The notes below the pieces were generated by a model that saw nothing but the letters and a program-made list of their open reading frames with translations, made no database searches and had not been told where the DNA came from. From assembly GCA_040384625.1 (NCBI GenBank), contig JAZKIW010000071.1, positions 1 through 64,000 of the forward strand: 64,000 bases of DNA, written 5' to 3'. This DNA comes from CADEEN01 sp040384625 (lineage in GTDB: Bacteria > Pseudomonadota > Gammaproteobacteria > Burkholderiales > Burkholderiaceae_C). Below, piece after piece: positions 25,336-32,912 of the stretch. Every line of letters begins with the position of its first letter. Positions within the stretch are counted from its first letter, which is position 1. Both the position numbers and the translations under genes were made by a program.

Positions 25336-25614
25336 ATGGCGTTGATGATCACTGACGAGTGCATCAACTGCGATGTCTGTGAGCCCGAGTGCCCGAACCA
25401 GGCGATCTCGATGGGTGCCGAGTTCTACCAGATCGAGCCCTCGCGCTGCACCGAGTGCGTCGGCCACTTCGACGAGCCGCAGTGCGTTCAGGTCTGCCCT
25501 GTGGCTTGCATCCCTCTGCACCCGCAGCATGTGGAGTCGAATGAAACCCTGTGGGCCAAGTACCGGCGCCTGCAGCAGGAGGCTCTTCCGCTGGCAGGCG
25601 CGGGTCAGGCCTGA
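25336..25614 (+). CDS. YfhL-like 2[4Fe-4S] ferredoxin
   Basis: This 92-residue ferredoxin carries two tetranuclear clusters. Cluster I uses Cys9-x2-Cys12-x2-Cys15-x3-Cys19. Cluster II uses Cys38-x2-Cys41-x8-Cys50-x3-Cys54, whose eight-residue insert (VGHFDEPQ) is the YfhL/Alv-type mark of very low-potential ferredoxins. It sits 4 bases after coaD and is probably in the same transcript. The redox partner is unknown. Its end overlaps the convergent DUF4124 gene by 10 bases. Confidence 0.95.
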   Translation: MALMITDECINCDVCEPECPNQAISMGAEFYQIEPSRCTECVGHFDEPQCVQVCPVACIPLHPQHVESNETLWAKYRRLQQEALPLAGAGQA

Positions 25615-25994
25615 GCGGGCTTCTTCGGGGGACGTTTCTTCTTCGTTGCGGGCGAAGACGCAGAGGCCGCGGCGGGCTTCGTTGGCGCGGGCGTGGCGAT
25701 GATCGTGGGCCCCTGCTTGGCCGCCGCGGCCTCCTTGGCCTGGCGCTCGCGCGTCATCTTGTCGGCCAGCTTTTCTTCGCGCTTGACGACGTCCTCGGCC
25801 GCCTTGCGCTGCTCGCCGCTGCGCTGATCCGCGGCATTCACTTCGTAGCCGTCCTTGCACGGCGTCTGCGAGTAGATGCGGCCATCCGGCCCGCAGCGAA
25901 AGACCTTCTGCGAAGCGGCGTCGGCGCCGTGCGTGGTCAGCATCAGCGCGACGAGCACCGCAAGCGCGACGCAGTTCGGCAGGCTCATCGTCAT
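25605..25994 (-). CDS. Secreted DUF4124-like protein of unknown function
   Basis: This 129-residue protein has a signal peptide (cleavage after ADA near residue 26) and a short DUF4124-like segment (KVFRCGPDGRIYSQTPCKDGYEV) with two cysteines that could form a disulphide. A charged coiled-coil stretch (residues ~58-92) and a Pro/Ala/Lys-rich tail follow. DUF4124 proteins are periplasmic and of unknown role. It overlaps the pth stop by ATGA, so it is the last gene of that operon. Confidence 0.78.
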   Translation of the reverse strand: MTMSLPNCVALAVLVALMLTTHGADAASQKVFRCGPDGRIYSQTPCKDGYEVNAADQRSGEQRKAAEDVVKREEKLADKMTRERQAKEAAAAKQGPTIIATPAPTKPAAASASSPATKKKRPPKKPAQA

Positions 25995-26608
25995 GGTTCG
26001 GATCCCTCCTTGGGCGGCACCTTCGGCCGCGGCGGCTTGCTGTGGACTTTCATCATGGCGCGCTCCATGTCGCCCGCCAGCAGCAGGTCGAGCGCGTCAA
26101 GCGAGCGGGTGATGCAATGTCCGATGGCGTCCCGATGTTCCTGCGCAGGCTTGCGCAGCACGTAGTGGATCACCTCGGCCTTGACGCCAGGGTGCCCGAT
26201 CCCCAGGCGCAGGCGCCAGAAGTCGGCGCTGCCGAGCTGGGCCACGATGTCCTTCAGCCCGTTATGGCCGGCATGGCCGCCACCCTGCTTGAGCTTGACT
26301 TGGCCCGGCAGCAGGTCGAGCTCGTCGTGGGCGACCAGAATCTCTTCCGGGGCGATCTTGTAGAAGCGCGCCAGCGTGGCCACCGACTTGCCCGACAGGT
26401 TCATGAAGGTCTGCGGCTCGACCAGCCACAGGGGCTCGGCGCCGGACCGGTTCACGCGCGCGACCAGGCCGTGGTAGTTGCGCTCGAATGCCAGGCGCGC
26501 GCCCAGCTTGGCGGCCACCGCATCGACCCACCAGAAGCCGGCGTTGTGCCGGGTGCCGTCGTATTCCGGGCCTGGATTGCCCAGACCGACCAGCAATCGA
26601 ATCGTCAT
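25991..26608 (-). CDS. pth: Peptidyl-tRNA hydrolase
   Basis: This 205-residue enzyme recycles peptidyl-tRNA that drops off ribosomes. The N-terminus GLGNPGPEYDGTRHN carries the catalytic His21, and PQTFMNLSGKSV, HDELDLLPGQVKLKQGGGHAGHNGLKD and RLRLGIGHPG are canonical. The ATG at 26608 is chosen over one 20 codons upstream, which would span the terminator hairpin at 26638-26662. It lies downstream of rplY, separated by that terminator, so its expression depends on readthrough or its own promoter. Confidence 0.97.
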   Translation of the reverse strand: MTIRLLVGLGNPGPEYDGTRHNAGFWWVDAVAAKLGARLAFERNYHGLVARVNRSGAEPLWLVEPQTFMNLSGKSVATLARFYKIAPEEILVAHDELDLLPGQVKLKQGGGHAGHNGLKDIVAQLGSADFWRLRLGIGHPGVKAEVIHYVLRKPAQEHRDAIGHCITRSLDALDLLLAGDMERAMMKVHSKPPRPKVPPKEGSEP

Positions 26609-26637
26609 GTTGAGGGGATGATAAGTGGCGCGCCAAT

Positions 26638-26663
26638 GAAAAGGCCCCGCTCCCGCGGGGCCT
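26638..26663 (-). terminator. Rho-independent terminator after rplY
   Basis: On the minus strand an 8-bp perfect stem GGCCCCGC/GCGGGGCC (26643-26662) with a 4-base loop is followed by TTTT (26642-26639). It sits 20 bases after the rplY stop codon and 30 bases before the pth start. Confidence 0.85.
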
Positions 26664-26682
26664 GGCACTCATCAACCGACGA

Positions 26683-27333
26683 TCACTTCTTGTTCTGCTT
26701 CTCGGTCTTCTTGGCCTTCTTGTTGTCGGCCGGCGCGGCGGCGATCACCGGCGCCGGAGCGGCTTCCTCGGCTTCTTCCTTCGGCACGGTCACGGCGGCG
26801 ATCACCGGGTTCTTCTTCCCGTGGGTCACGACCTTGACGCCCTCGCCCAGGACGAGGTCACTGACGTGCAGCGACTGCCCCTTGACCAGGTTGCCCAGGT
26901 CGACGGTCAGGAATTCCGGCAGCTGAGAGGCCAGGCACTGGATTTCGACTTCGGTCGCAACGTGCACGACGAGACACTTGTCGGTCTTGACGGCCGGCGC
27001 ATTCTCTTCGTTGATGAAGTGCAGCGGCACCTTCTTCGTGATGCGCGTGGTGGCGTCGACGCGCTGGAAGTCGACGTGCAGCACGATCTGCTTCCAGGCG
27101 TGCATCTGGAAGTCGCGCAGCAGCACCTTTTCGGTCTTGCCGGCCAGCTCCATCTCGAGCAGGGACGAGTGGAAGGCTTCCTTCTTCAGGGCGAAGTACA
27201 ACGCGTTGTGATCGAGCTCGATCATCTTCGGCGTACCAGCCCCGTAGACGATGCCCGGCACCTTGTTGGTCAGGCGCAGGCGGCGGCTCGCTCCGGTCCC
27301 CTGCAACGACCGCTCATAGGCGACGAATTTCAT
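26683..27333 (-). CDS. rplY: 50S ribosomal protein L25/general stress protein Ctc
   Basis: This 216-residue protein is the long (Ctc-type) form of L25, which binds 5S rRNA with its N-terminal domain (KFVAYERS, GASRRLRLTNKVPGIVYG) and has a C-terminal TL5-type beta domain and a Lys/Ala tail. The ATG at 27333, behind a GGAG SD, is preferred to a GTG three codons earlier. A 6-bp hairpin (27354-27373) in the leader might affect expression but is weak. It follows prs and precedes pth, the conserved order. Confidence 0.97.
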   Translation of the reverse strand: MKFVAYERSLQGTGASRRLRLTNKVPGIVYGAGTPKMIELDHNALYFALKKEAFHSSLLEMELAGKTEKVLLRDFQMHAWKQIVLHVDFQRVDATTRITKKVPLHFINEENAPAVKTDKCLVVHVATEVEIQCLASQLPEFLTVDLGNLVKGQSLHVSDLVLGEGVKVVTHGKKNPVIAAVTVPKEEAEEAAPAPVIAAAPADNKKAKKTEKQNKK

Positions 27334-27436
27334 GGTTTTCACTCCAAAGGTGAGAGCCCCGCGACCAGGGCTCCAGGTAAAGGGTCAACAAGAGACCCAA
27401 CAAGAAAAGGGACGCCAGAGGCGGCCCGCTCTCCAT

Positions 27437-28399
27437 CTAAAAGTTGTTGTTTTGTTCGGCGAACAAGGACGTCACCGACTCCCCGTCCGAGATGCGCCGG
27501 ATCGTCTCGGCGAACAGAAACGCCACTGACAACTGGCGTATCTTCTTGCAGCCCTTGGCAGCATCCGAGAGCGGGATCGTGTTGCAGATCACCACCTCAT
27601 CGAGCGCCGAAGCCCCGATGCGCTCGATCGCCGGGCCTGAAAAGACGGCATGCGTGCAGTAGGCGTAGACGCTCTTCGCGCCGCGCTCTTTCAACACGTC
27701 GGCGGCCTTGACCAGGGTACCAGCGGTGTCGATCATGTCGTCCATGATCACGCAGTTGCGCCCGTCGATCTCGCCGATCACGTGCATCACCTCGGACACG
27801 TTGGCCGAGGAGCGTCGCTTGTCGATGATCGCGAGGTCGCAGCCGAGTTGCTTGGCCAGCGCGCGCGCGCGCACCACGCCGCCGACGTCGGGCGAGACCA
27901 CGATCAGGTCGCGGTAGTTCTTGCCCTTAAGGTCCGACAGCAGGACGGGTGACGCGTAGATGTTGTCGACCGGGATGTCGAAGAAGCCCTGGATCTGATC
28001 GGCGTGCAGGTCCATCGTCAGCACGCGCTCGACGCCCACGGTCTCGAGCAGGTTGGCCACCACCTTGGCACTGATCGGCACCCGCGTGCTGCGCGGCCGG
28101 CGATCCTGCCTCGCGTAGCCGAAATAGGGGATCACGGCGGTGATGCGGCGCGCACTGGCGCGCTTGAGGGCATCGACCATGATCAGCAGTTCCATCAGGT
28201 TCTCGTTCGTCGGCGCGCAGGTCGACTGGACCACGAACACGTCGCGGGCGCGCACGTTCTGGTGCAACTCGACCGTGACCTCGCCATCCGAGAAGCGCCC
28301 GACCGAGGCCTTGCCAAGTTCGACGCCCAGGTTGGACGCGATTTCCTGGGCCAGGTCCCGGTTGGCATTGCCGGTGAAGAGCACAGTGTTGAACAGCAC
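27437..28399 (-). CDS. prs: Ribose-phosphate pyrophosphokinase
   Basis: This 320-residue enzyme makes PRPP for nucleotide, histidine and NAD synthesis. The motifs FTGNANRDLAQEIA, FSDGEV, the ATP flexible loop around YARQDRR, the metal site MDLHADQIQGFFDIPVDN and the PRPP signature VIMDDMIDTAGT are intact. The start is a GTG; no ATG is available upstream in frame. It is co-directional with tRNA-Gln 57 bases upstream. PRPP from this enzyme feeds HisG encoded in the same window. Confidence 0.97.
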   Translation of the reverse strand: MLFNTVLFTGNANRDLAQEIASNLGVELGKASVGRFSDGEVTVELHQNVRARDVFVVQSTCAPTNENLMELLIMVDALKRASARRITAVIPYFGYARQDRRPRSTRVPISAKVVANLLETVGVERVLTMDLHADQIQGFFDIPVDNIYASPVLLSDLKGKNYRDLIVVSPDVGGVVRARALAKQLGCDLAIIDKRRSSANVSEVMHVIGEIDGRNCVIMDDMIDTAGTLVKAADVLKERGAKSVYAYCTHAVFSGPAIERIGASALDEVVICNTIPLSDAAKGCKKIRQLSVAFLFAETIRRISDGESVTSLFAEQNNNF

Positions 28400-28456
28400 G
28401 GCGGTGGCTTTCAGAGGCGGCTGGGGCAGTTCAGGGGCGTCGCGACTTGGAAGATC

Positions 28457-28533
28457 TGGCAGGGGAGGAAGGACTCGAACCCTCGCATGTCGGAATCAAA
28501 ATCCGATGCCTTAACCAACTTGGCGACTCCCCT
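28457..28533 (-). tRNA. tRNA-Gln (anticodon TTG)
   Basis: The 77-base minus-strand sequence folds as a tRNA. The acceptor stem is AGGGGAG/CTCCCCT, the D-arm contains AAGTTGGTTAAGGC, the anticodon loop TTTTGAT reads TTG, the T-arm is GAGGGTTCGAGTCCTTC, and the 3' end has an encoded CCA. It lies between ispE and prs, a conserved betaproteobacterial position. Confidence 0.97.
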
Positions 28534-28574
28534 ACACAGGACAGTGGCTCGCGCCACCACCCCAAAAAACCGTT

Positions 28575-29456
28575 TCAGCCGGCCCAGCCCCGCAGAGGGT
28601 GCTCATCCAGACTGCGGCACATCCGACCGACCCAGCCCGGCGGAAGCGATCCCGCCGGCCATGTCACCAGAGGCTGGTCGTCCATGCCGTTTCTTGCAAA
28701 CACTGCGCTGCCCGACCCCGTCATCCGGCTGTTGCCGAAGTGCCGGGCCAGCCACTTGGCGGCCTGGGCCACTTCGGGGCACAGGTCCTCGGCAGGAGGC
28801 TGCAGGTCGTTTCGACCCCAGTTTTCTGCCCAGAACCCGGGTGTTGCTGCGTCCGCAAGAAAGCCCGAGAGTATAGCAGCGCCTGTGTCGCGAACCAGGG
28901 CGGGATGCCTGAAGACATCCTGGGTCGCGAGCCCCTGGGCCGGTTTGACGACGGCCAGCCACTGTCGCGGAATGGCAATCGGCGTCACTTGCTCGCCGAT
29001 GCCTTCGACAAAGGCGTTCTGGCCGCCGATGAAGAATGGGACGTCGGCGCCCACCTGCGCAGCCAGGGCCGCCAGCTTCGGGCGCGGCCAGCCCAGGCCC
29101 CACAAGCGGTTCAGTGCCAGCAGGGTGCTGGCGGCATCAGAACTGCCGCCGCCCAGGCCCGCCGCCCAGGGGACCTGCTTGTCGATCGAGATGTCGGCGC
29201 CGAGTGCGCTGCCGCTGGCGGTCTGCAGCAAGCGGGCCGCGGCCAGGCACAGGTCGTCGGGCGGCAGTTCGACCGACAGGTCGTGGCGCTGCAAGCGGCC
29301 GTCGGCGCGCCGTTCGAAGTGGAGCGTGTCGGACCAGTCGATCAGCACGAACACCGACTGCAGCAGGTGGTAGCCGTCGGCGCGCCGTCCGACGACGTGC
29401 AAGAACAGGTTCAGCTTGGCCGGCGCCGGCACGTCGAAGACGGCGCCCAGGCTCAC
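28575..29456 (-). CDS. ispE: 4-diphosphocytidyl-2-C-methyl-D-erythritol kinase
   Basis: This 293-residue GHMP kinase phosphorylates CDP-ME in the MEP isoprenoid pathway. The GHMP ATP-binding motif PWAAGLGGGSSDAAST is near residues 95-110. The N-terminal PAPAKLNLFLHVVGRRADGYH contains the catalytic Lys, and the C-terminal SRMTGSGSAVFA loop is intact. It overlaps the lolB stop by 4 bases (ATGA) and precedes tRNA-Gln, the usual order. Confidence 0.97.
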   Translation of the reverse strand: MSLGAVFDVPAPAKLNLFLHVVGRRADGYHLLQSVFVLIDWSDTLHFERRADGRLQRHDLSVELPPDDLCLAAARLLQTASGSALGADISIDKQVPWAAGLGGGSSDAASTLLALNRLWGLGWPRPKLAALAAQVGADVPFFIGGQNAFVEGIGEQVTPIAIPRQWLAVVKPAQGLATQDVFRHPALVRDTGAAILSGFLADAATPGFWAENWGRNDLQPPAEDLCPEVAQAAKWLARHFGNSRMTGSGSAVFARNGMDDQPLVTWPAGSLPPGWVGRMCRSLDEHPLRGWAG

Positions 29457-29974
29457 TCCGGCCGCTCCAGCCGCGCACGCACCGACAAGGCCGGCGCGCG
29501 CTCACGGGAAGCCAGCACCCAGCCCTCGGCAAACCGAGACAGGTCGATGCGCCAGCCGAGCTGATCGAAGCCGTTGGTCGCCGAGGCGTTGGGCGCGCCG
29601 GGCCAGGGCCTGCCACGCAGCCAGTCGATCAGGGCCGCCAAGGGCAGCGACTCGCCCAGGAGTTCCTGGGCCAGCGCGTCCAGGTCGGCGAAGCGTCGCG
29701 TGCCTTCACCGCTGACGAGCTCGGCGCTGCCAGGACGCCAGCGGGCCAGGGCGGCCGTGCTGCCCAGGGGCGTGGTCAGCTGCAGCTCGCCGGCTTGGGC
29801 GTCGCCGCGCAATTCGAACTGCGTCGACAAACTGCGTGCTGGGGCGCCTGCGTAGGCTTCGACGCGCACCGCTAGCCGACCCGCCAGCTCGGGCGGCGGG
29901 TTCGGTGTCGCCGCACATCCGGCGAGCAATCCTATGGCGCAGAGCAGCGCCGCGACGCCACCGCAGCGGCTCAC
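29453..29974 (-). CDS. lolB: Outer-membrane lipoprotein receptor LolB
   Basis: This 173-residue lipoprotein inserts lipoproteins delivered by LolA into the outer membrane. The signal peptide ends in LLAGC with Cys20. The domain has the LolB features GRLAVRV, FELRGDAQAGELQLTTPLG and the WLRGRPWPG loop. The context upstream of ispE confirms it. It overlaps the TPR gene stop by ATGA. Confidence 0.93.
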   Translation of the reverse strand: MSRCGGVAALLCAIGLLAGCAATPNPPPELAGRLAVRVEAYAGAPARSLSTQFELRGDAQAGELQLTTPLGSTAALARWRPGSAELVSGEGTRRFADLDALAQELLGESLPLAALIDWLRGRPWPGAPNASATNGFDQLGWRIDLSRFAEGWVLASRERAPALSVRARLERPE

Positions 29975-31824
29975 AGTTTGACCTGCAGCCGCGCCAGCGT
30001 CTCGTGCAACACCTCGTTGGCAGCGTCGCGCTCGCGCCCCTCGCGCCAGATGCGCCGCGCCTCGTCGCGCGAGCCGGCCGCCCAGAGCACTTCACCGAGG
30101 TGGGCGGCGATTTCCGGGTCCGGCCGCGATGCATAGGCGGAGCGCAGCAGGCGCAGCGCCTCGTCGCGGTTGCCCATGCGAAATTCGACCCAGCCCAGGC
30201 TGTCGGTGATGAAGGGATCGCCGGGCGCCAGCTCGAGCGCCTTCTTGATCAGCGTCTGCGCTTCGGGCAGGCGCAGGCTGCGATCGGCAAGCGAGTAGCC
30301 CAGCGCGTTGTAGGCATGGTGGTGATCGGGCTTGATCTCGATCACCTTGCGCAGCACACGCTCCATTTCGTCGATGCGCAGCATCTTCTCGGCCATCATG
30401 GCCTGTTCGTAGAGCAGGTCGGCGTCCGCAGGAAAGCGCTCGCTGGCCACTACCAGCACGGCATGGGCGTCGCCCCAACGCTTGACTTCGCGCAGCACCT
30501 GGCTCTCCGCCAACAGCTTCGCGCGCGCATCCTCGGGGCGCCGTTCGGGCACCTGTTGAACCATCAGGCGCGCCTCGCGCAGCTTGCCCTGGCGCGCCAG
30601 CAGCATCGCGCGGCGCGTCTGCACTTCGAGGGCGCGCTGAGGGTTGTCGATCTTGTCGAGCCAGGCGTTTGCAGCCTTGGCGTCGCCGCGCATGTCGGCC
30701 GCCTGGGCCAGCATCATCCAGGCTTGGGTCTGGCCGCCGTCGCTGGCGCGGCTGGTGTCGTCGTCATCGTCATCGCTGTCGGCATCGACGGCAGGGGCTG
30801 CGGCGGGCCCCCCCGCATCGGTCGCCGCGCTGCGTGCGGCAAGAAACCGCTGCAGCGAGATTTCGGCATCACGCGCCTGACGCAACTCGAGCTGCAGCGC
30901 ACCCAGGCTGAGCCAAGGCGGCGCCAGTTCGGGCTTGCTGCGCGTGACGATCTTCAACTGCGCGATGGCATCGACGTAACGTTGGGCGCTGCTCAACGCA
31001 CGCACGTAAGCCAGGCGCACCGATACATCGACGGGCTGCTGCTGCAAGTGGGCTGTGATCAGCTTCTCTGCAGCGGGCACCGTCCCCATCAGGTCGAGCG
31101 CCAGCAGGGCCGCGCCACTGCCCGATGGGTCGTCGGCGAGCGCCCGCTCGGCGTGCTGCAGTGCGCGCGGGGCATCACCGGCCAGCCACCATGCGCGACC
31201 GCTGGCCACGCGGGCCATGCCGCGCACTGAAGAGGTCTGCGCCGCGAGTGTGTAGGGCTGGAGGATCTCGTCGATCACCGTGGCGGCCTGGCGCTTGTCG
31301 CTCATGCGCTGGAACAGGCGCGGCAGGGACGCCATCAGCGCCGAGCGCTCGGCATCAGGGGTGCGGGCCAGCAGTTCCTTCAGCGGTTCGGCGATTTCTG
31401 CGCCGCGATTCAGAGCCGCCAGCAATTGCAACTCATAGCGCAGGGCCTCCAGCGATTGCGGCAGGGTCTGACGCCATGCGCGTGCGGCCGCCAACGCCTG
31501 GTCGCCGGCGCGCGCCTGCAGCGCGACGTCGACGCTGCGCTTGAACAGGGACTCGTCGCGCGTGCGCCTCGCGGCGTCGAGCAGAACGGCATAGGCATTG
31601 CTCGGCTCGCCATGGCGCAGTTCGATCTCGCCGATCAGCAATTGATAGAACAGCGGCGCGTCGAGCGCCGAACTTGGCAGGTCAGGCGTTGCCGGCGCCG
31701 CCGCAACGCTCGCCGTACCGGGCTCCTGAGCGATCGCGGCGGAGGACATCAAGACGGTCGTGGCCAGCACGAGCGAGCGCCAGGCGGGCAGGGCGCCAGG
31801 TCGGTGGTTGGCGTGATCAGGCAT
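29971..31824 (-). CDS. Periplasmic/outer-membrane TPR protein upstream of lolB
   Basis: This 617-residue protein has a signal peptide (cleavage after AIAQ near residue 33) and many TPR helices in two arrays (about 55-330 and 370-610), for example AYNALGYSLADRSLRLPEAQTLIKKALELAPGDPFITDSLGWVEFRMG. Between the arrays lies a low-complexity acidic run with six consecutive Asp (near residue 350). Homologues sit upstream of lolB in many betaproteobacteria, suggesting a role in envelope assembly, but no function is established. It is divergent from mutM. Confidence 0.85.
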   Translation of the reverse strand: MPDHANHRPGALPAWRSLVLATTVLMSSAAIAQEPGTASVAAAPATPDLPSSALDAPLFYQLLIGEIELRHGEPSNAYAVLLDAARRTRDESLFKRSVDVALQARAGDQALAAARAWRQTLPQSLEALRYELQLLAALNRGAEIAEPLKELLARTPDAERSALMASLPRLFQRMSDKRQAATVIDEILQPYTLAAQTSSVRGMARVASGRAWWLAGDAPRALQHAERALADDPSGSGAALLALDLMGTVPAAEKLITAHLQQQPVDVSVRLAYVRALSSAQRYVDAIAQLKIVTRSKPELAPPWLSLGALQLELRQARDAEISLQRFLAARSAATDAGGPAAAPAVDADSDDDDDDTSRASDGGQTQAWMMLAQAADMRGDAKAANAWLDKIDNPQRALEVQTRRAMLLARQGKLREARLMVQQVPERRPEDARAKLLAESQVLREVKRWGDAHAVLVVASERFPADADLLYEQAMMAEKMLRIDEMERVLRKVIEIKPDHHHAYNALGYSLADRSLRLPEAQTLIKKALELAPGDPFITDSLGWVEFRMGNRDEALRLLRSAYASRPDPEIAAHLGEVLWAAGSRDEARRIWREGRERDAANEVLHETLARLQVKL

Positions 31825-31904
31825 CGGTGTCCTTGGCGATTCGGATCATTTTAGGAGTCTGGCGCCGCCGCTGCGTTCAATGCCCCGCCTTCTATCATTG
31901 CGCC

Positions 31905-32753
31905 ATGCCGGAAATGCCCGAGGTAGAAGTCACGCGGCGCAGTTTTGCCGACCGCATCGCCGGTGCGCAGGTGCTGGCGGTGCGCGTGGGTGCGCCGCTG
32001 CGCTGGCCCCTGGGGTGTGGCGCTGCGAGCCTTGTCGGCCGCTGCGTCGGTGCGACCACCCGGCGCGGCAAGTACCTCTGGTTGCCCCTGACGCACGACG
32101 GCTCGACCGGTGCTGCCACCTCGGGTGGCCTGCTGTTGCACCTGGGCATGTCCGGGTCGTTGGCGTTCAACGACGCCGCCACGCTCCCGCCTTCAGGCAA
32201 GCATGACCACTTCGATCTCGTCACCACGCGTGGCGTGTTGCGCCTGACCGACCCGCGCCGCTTCGGTGCCGTGGTCTGGTCGCCGGCTTTCGATGCGCCG
32301 CCGGCCGCCACCCTGTTGGCGCGCCTGGGCGCAGAGCCCTTCGACGAAAGGCTGACGCCAGCGCACTTTCATGCGGCCCTGAAGGCACGCCGCAGCGCGG
32401 TGAAGGCGGCCCTGCTGGCCGGCGACATCGTTGTCGGTGCCGGCAATATCTACGCTTGCGAAGCGCTGTTCGCAGCCGGGATCGACCCACGCACGCGCTG
32501 TGACCGCCTGTCGCGCCCGCGCGCCGAGCGCCTGCTGGCCAGCGTGCGCGACACTCTGGCACGCGCGCTCGATCTGGGCGGCTCCTCCCTGCGGGACTTC
32601 CGCGATGCCCACGGCATGGACGGCGCCTACCAGCTCGAGGCCCGCGTCTACGGTCGAGCCGGCCTGCCGTGCGGGCGCTGTGGGGTGACGCTGCGGCGCA
32701 TCGTGCAGGGCCAGCGTTCGACGTTTTTTTGCCCAGGCTGCCAGAAACGCTGA
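31905..32753 (+). CDS. mutM: Formamidopyrimidine-DNA glycosylase
   Basis: This 282-residue bifunctional glycosylase/AP lyase excises 8-oxoguanine. The start is fixed by MPEMPEVEV: after Met removal Pro2 is the nucleophile and Glu3 is catalytic. The helix-two-turn-helix VVGAGNIYACEALF and the C-terminal zinc finger (CGRCG, then CPGCQ) are intact. A TATCAT hexamer lies 7 bases before the ATG. The gene is near mutY, which removes the adenine mispaired with the same lesion. Confidence 0.97.
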   Translation: MPEMPEVEVTRRSFADRIAGAQVLAVRVGAPLRWPLGCGAASLVGRCVGATTRRGKYLWLPLTHDGSTGAATSGGLLLHLGMSGSLAFNDAATLPPSGKHDHFDLVTTRGVLRLTDPRRFGAVVWSPAFDAPPAATLLARLGAEPFDERLTPAHFHAALKARRSAVKAALLAGDIVVGAGNIYACEALFAAGIDPRTRCDRLSRPRAERLLASVRDTLARALDLGGSSLRDFRDAHGMDGAYQLEARVYGRAGLPCGRCGVTLRRIVQGQRSTFFCPGCQKR

Positions 32754-32912
32754 CGCGCAGGCGCCGAAACGGACGGCCTAGTGCGACAAGCTGCACGGCC
32801 TTGCGCCAGGCGCTGTCAGCAGTTGTATCGCCAGCCGAGGGCCCCGCTGCCCTTGCGCTAGGATTCCTCCGCGCCAACCAGGCGCTGCTCTGTCGCCCCT
32901 CAGACACCCTGC

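Noticed and set aside
28541..28566. Terminator between ispE and tRNA-Gln
   Set aside because: A short hairpin (GTGGC/GCCAC) exists, but the T-run lies on the wrong side of the stem for minus-strand transcription.
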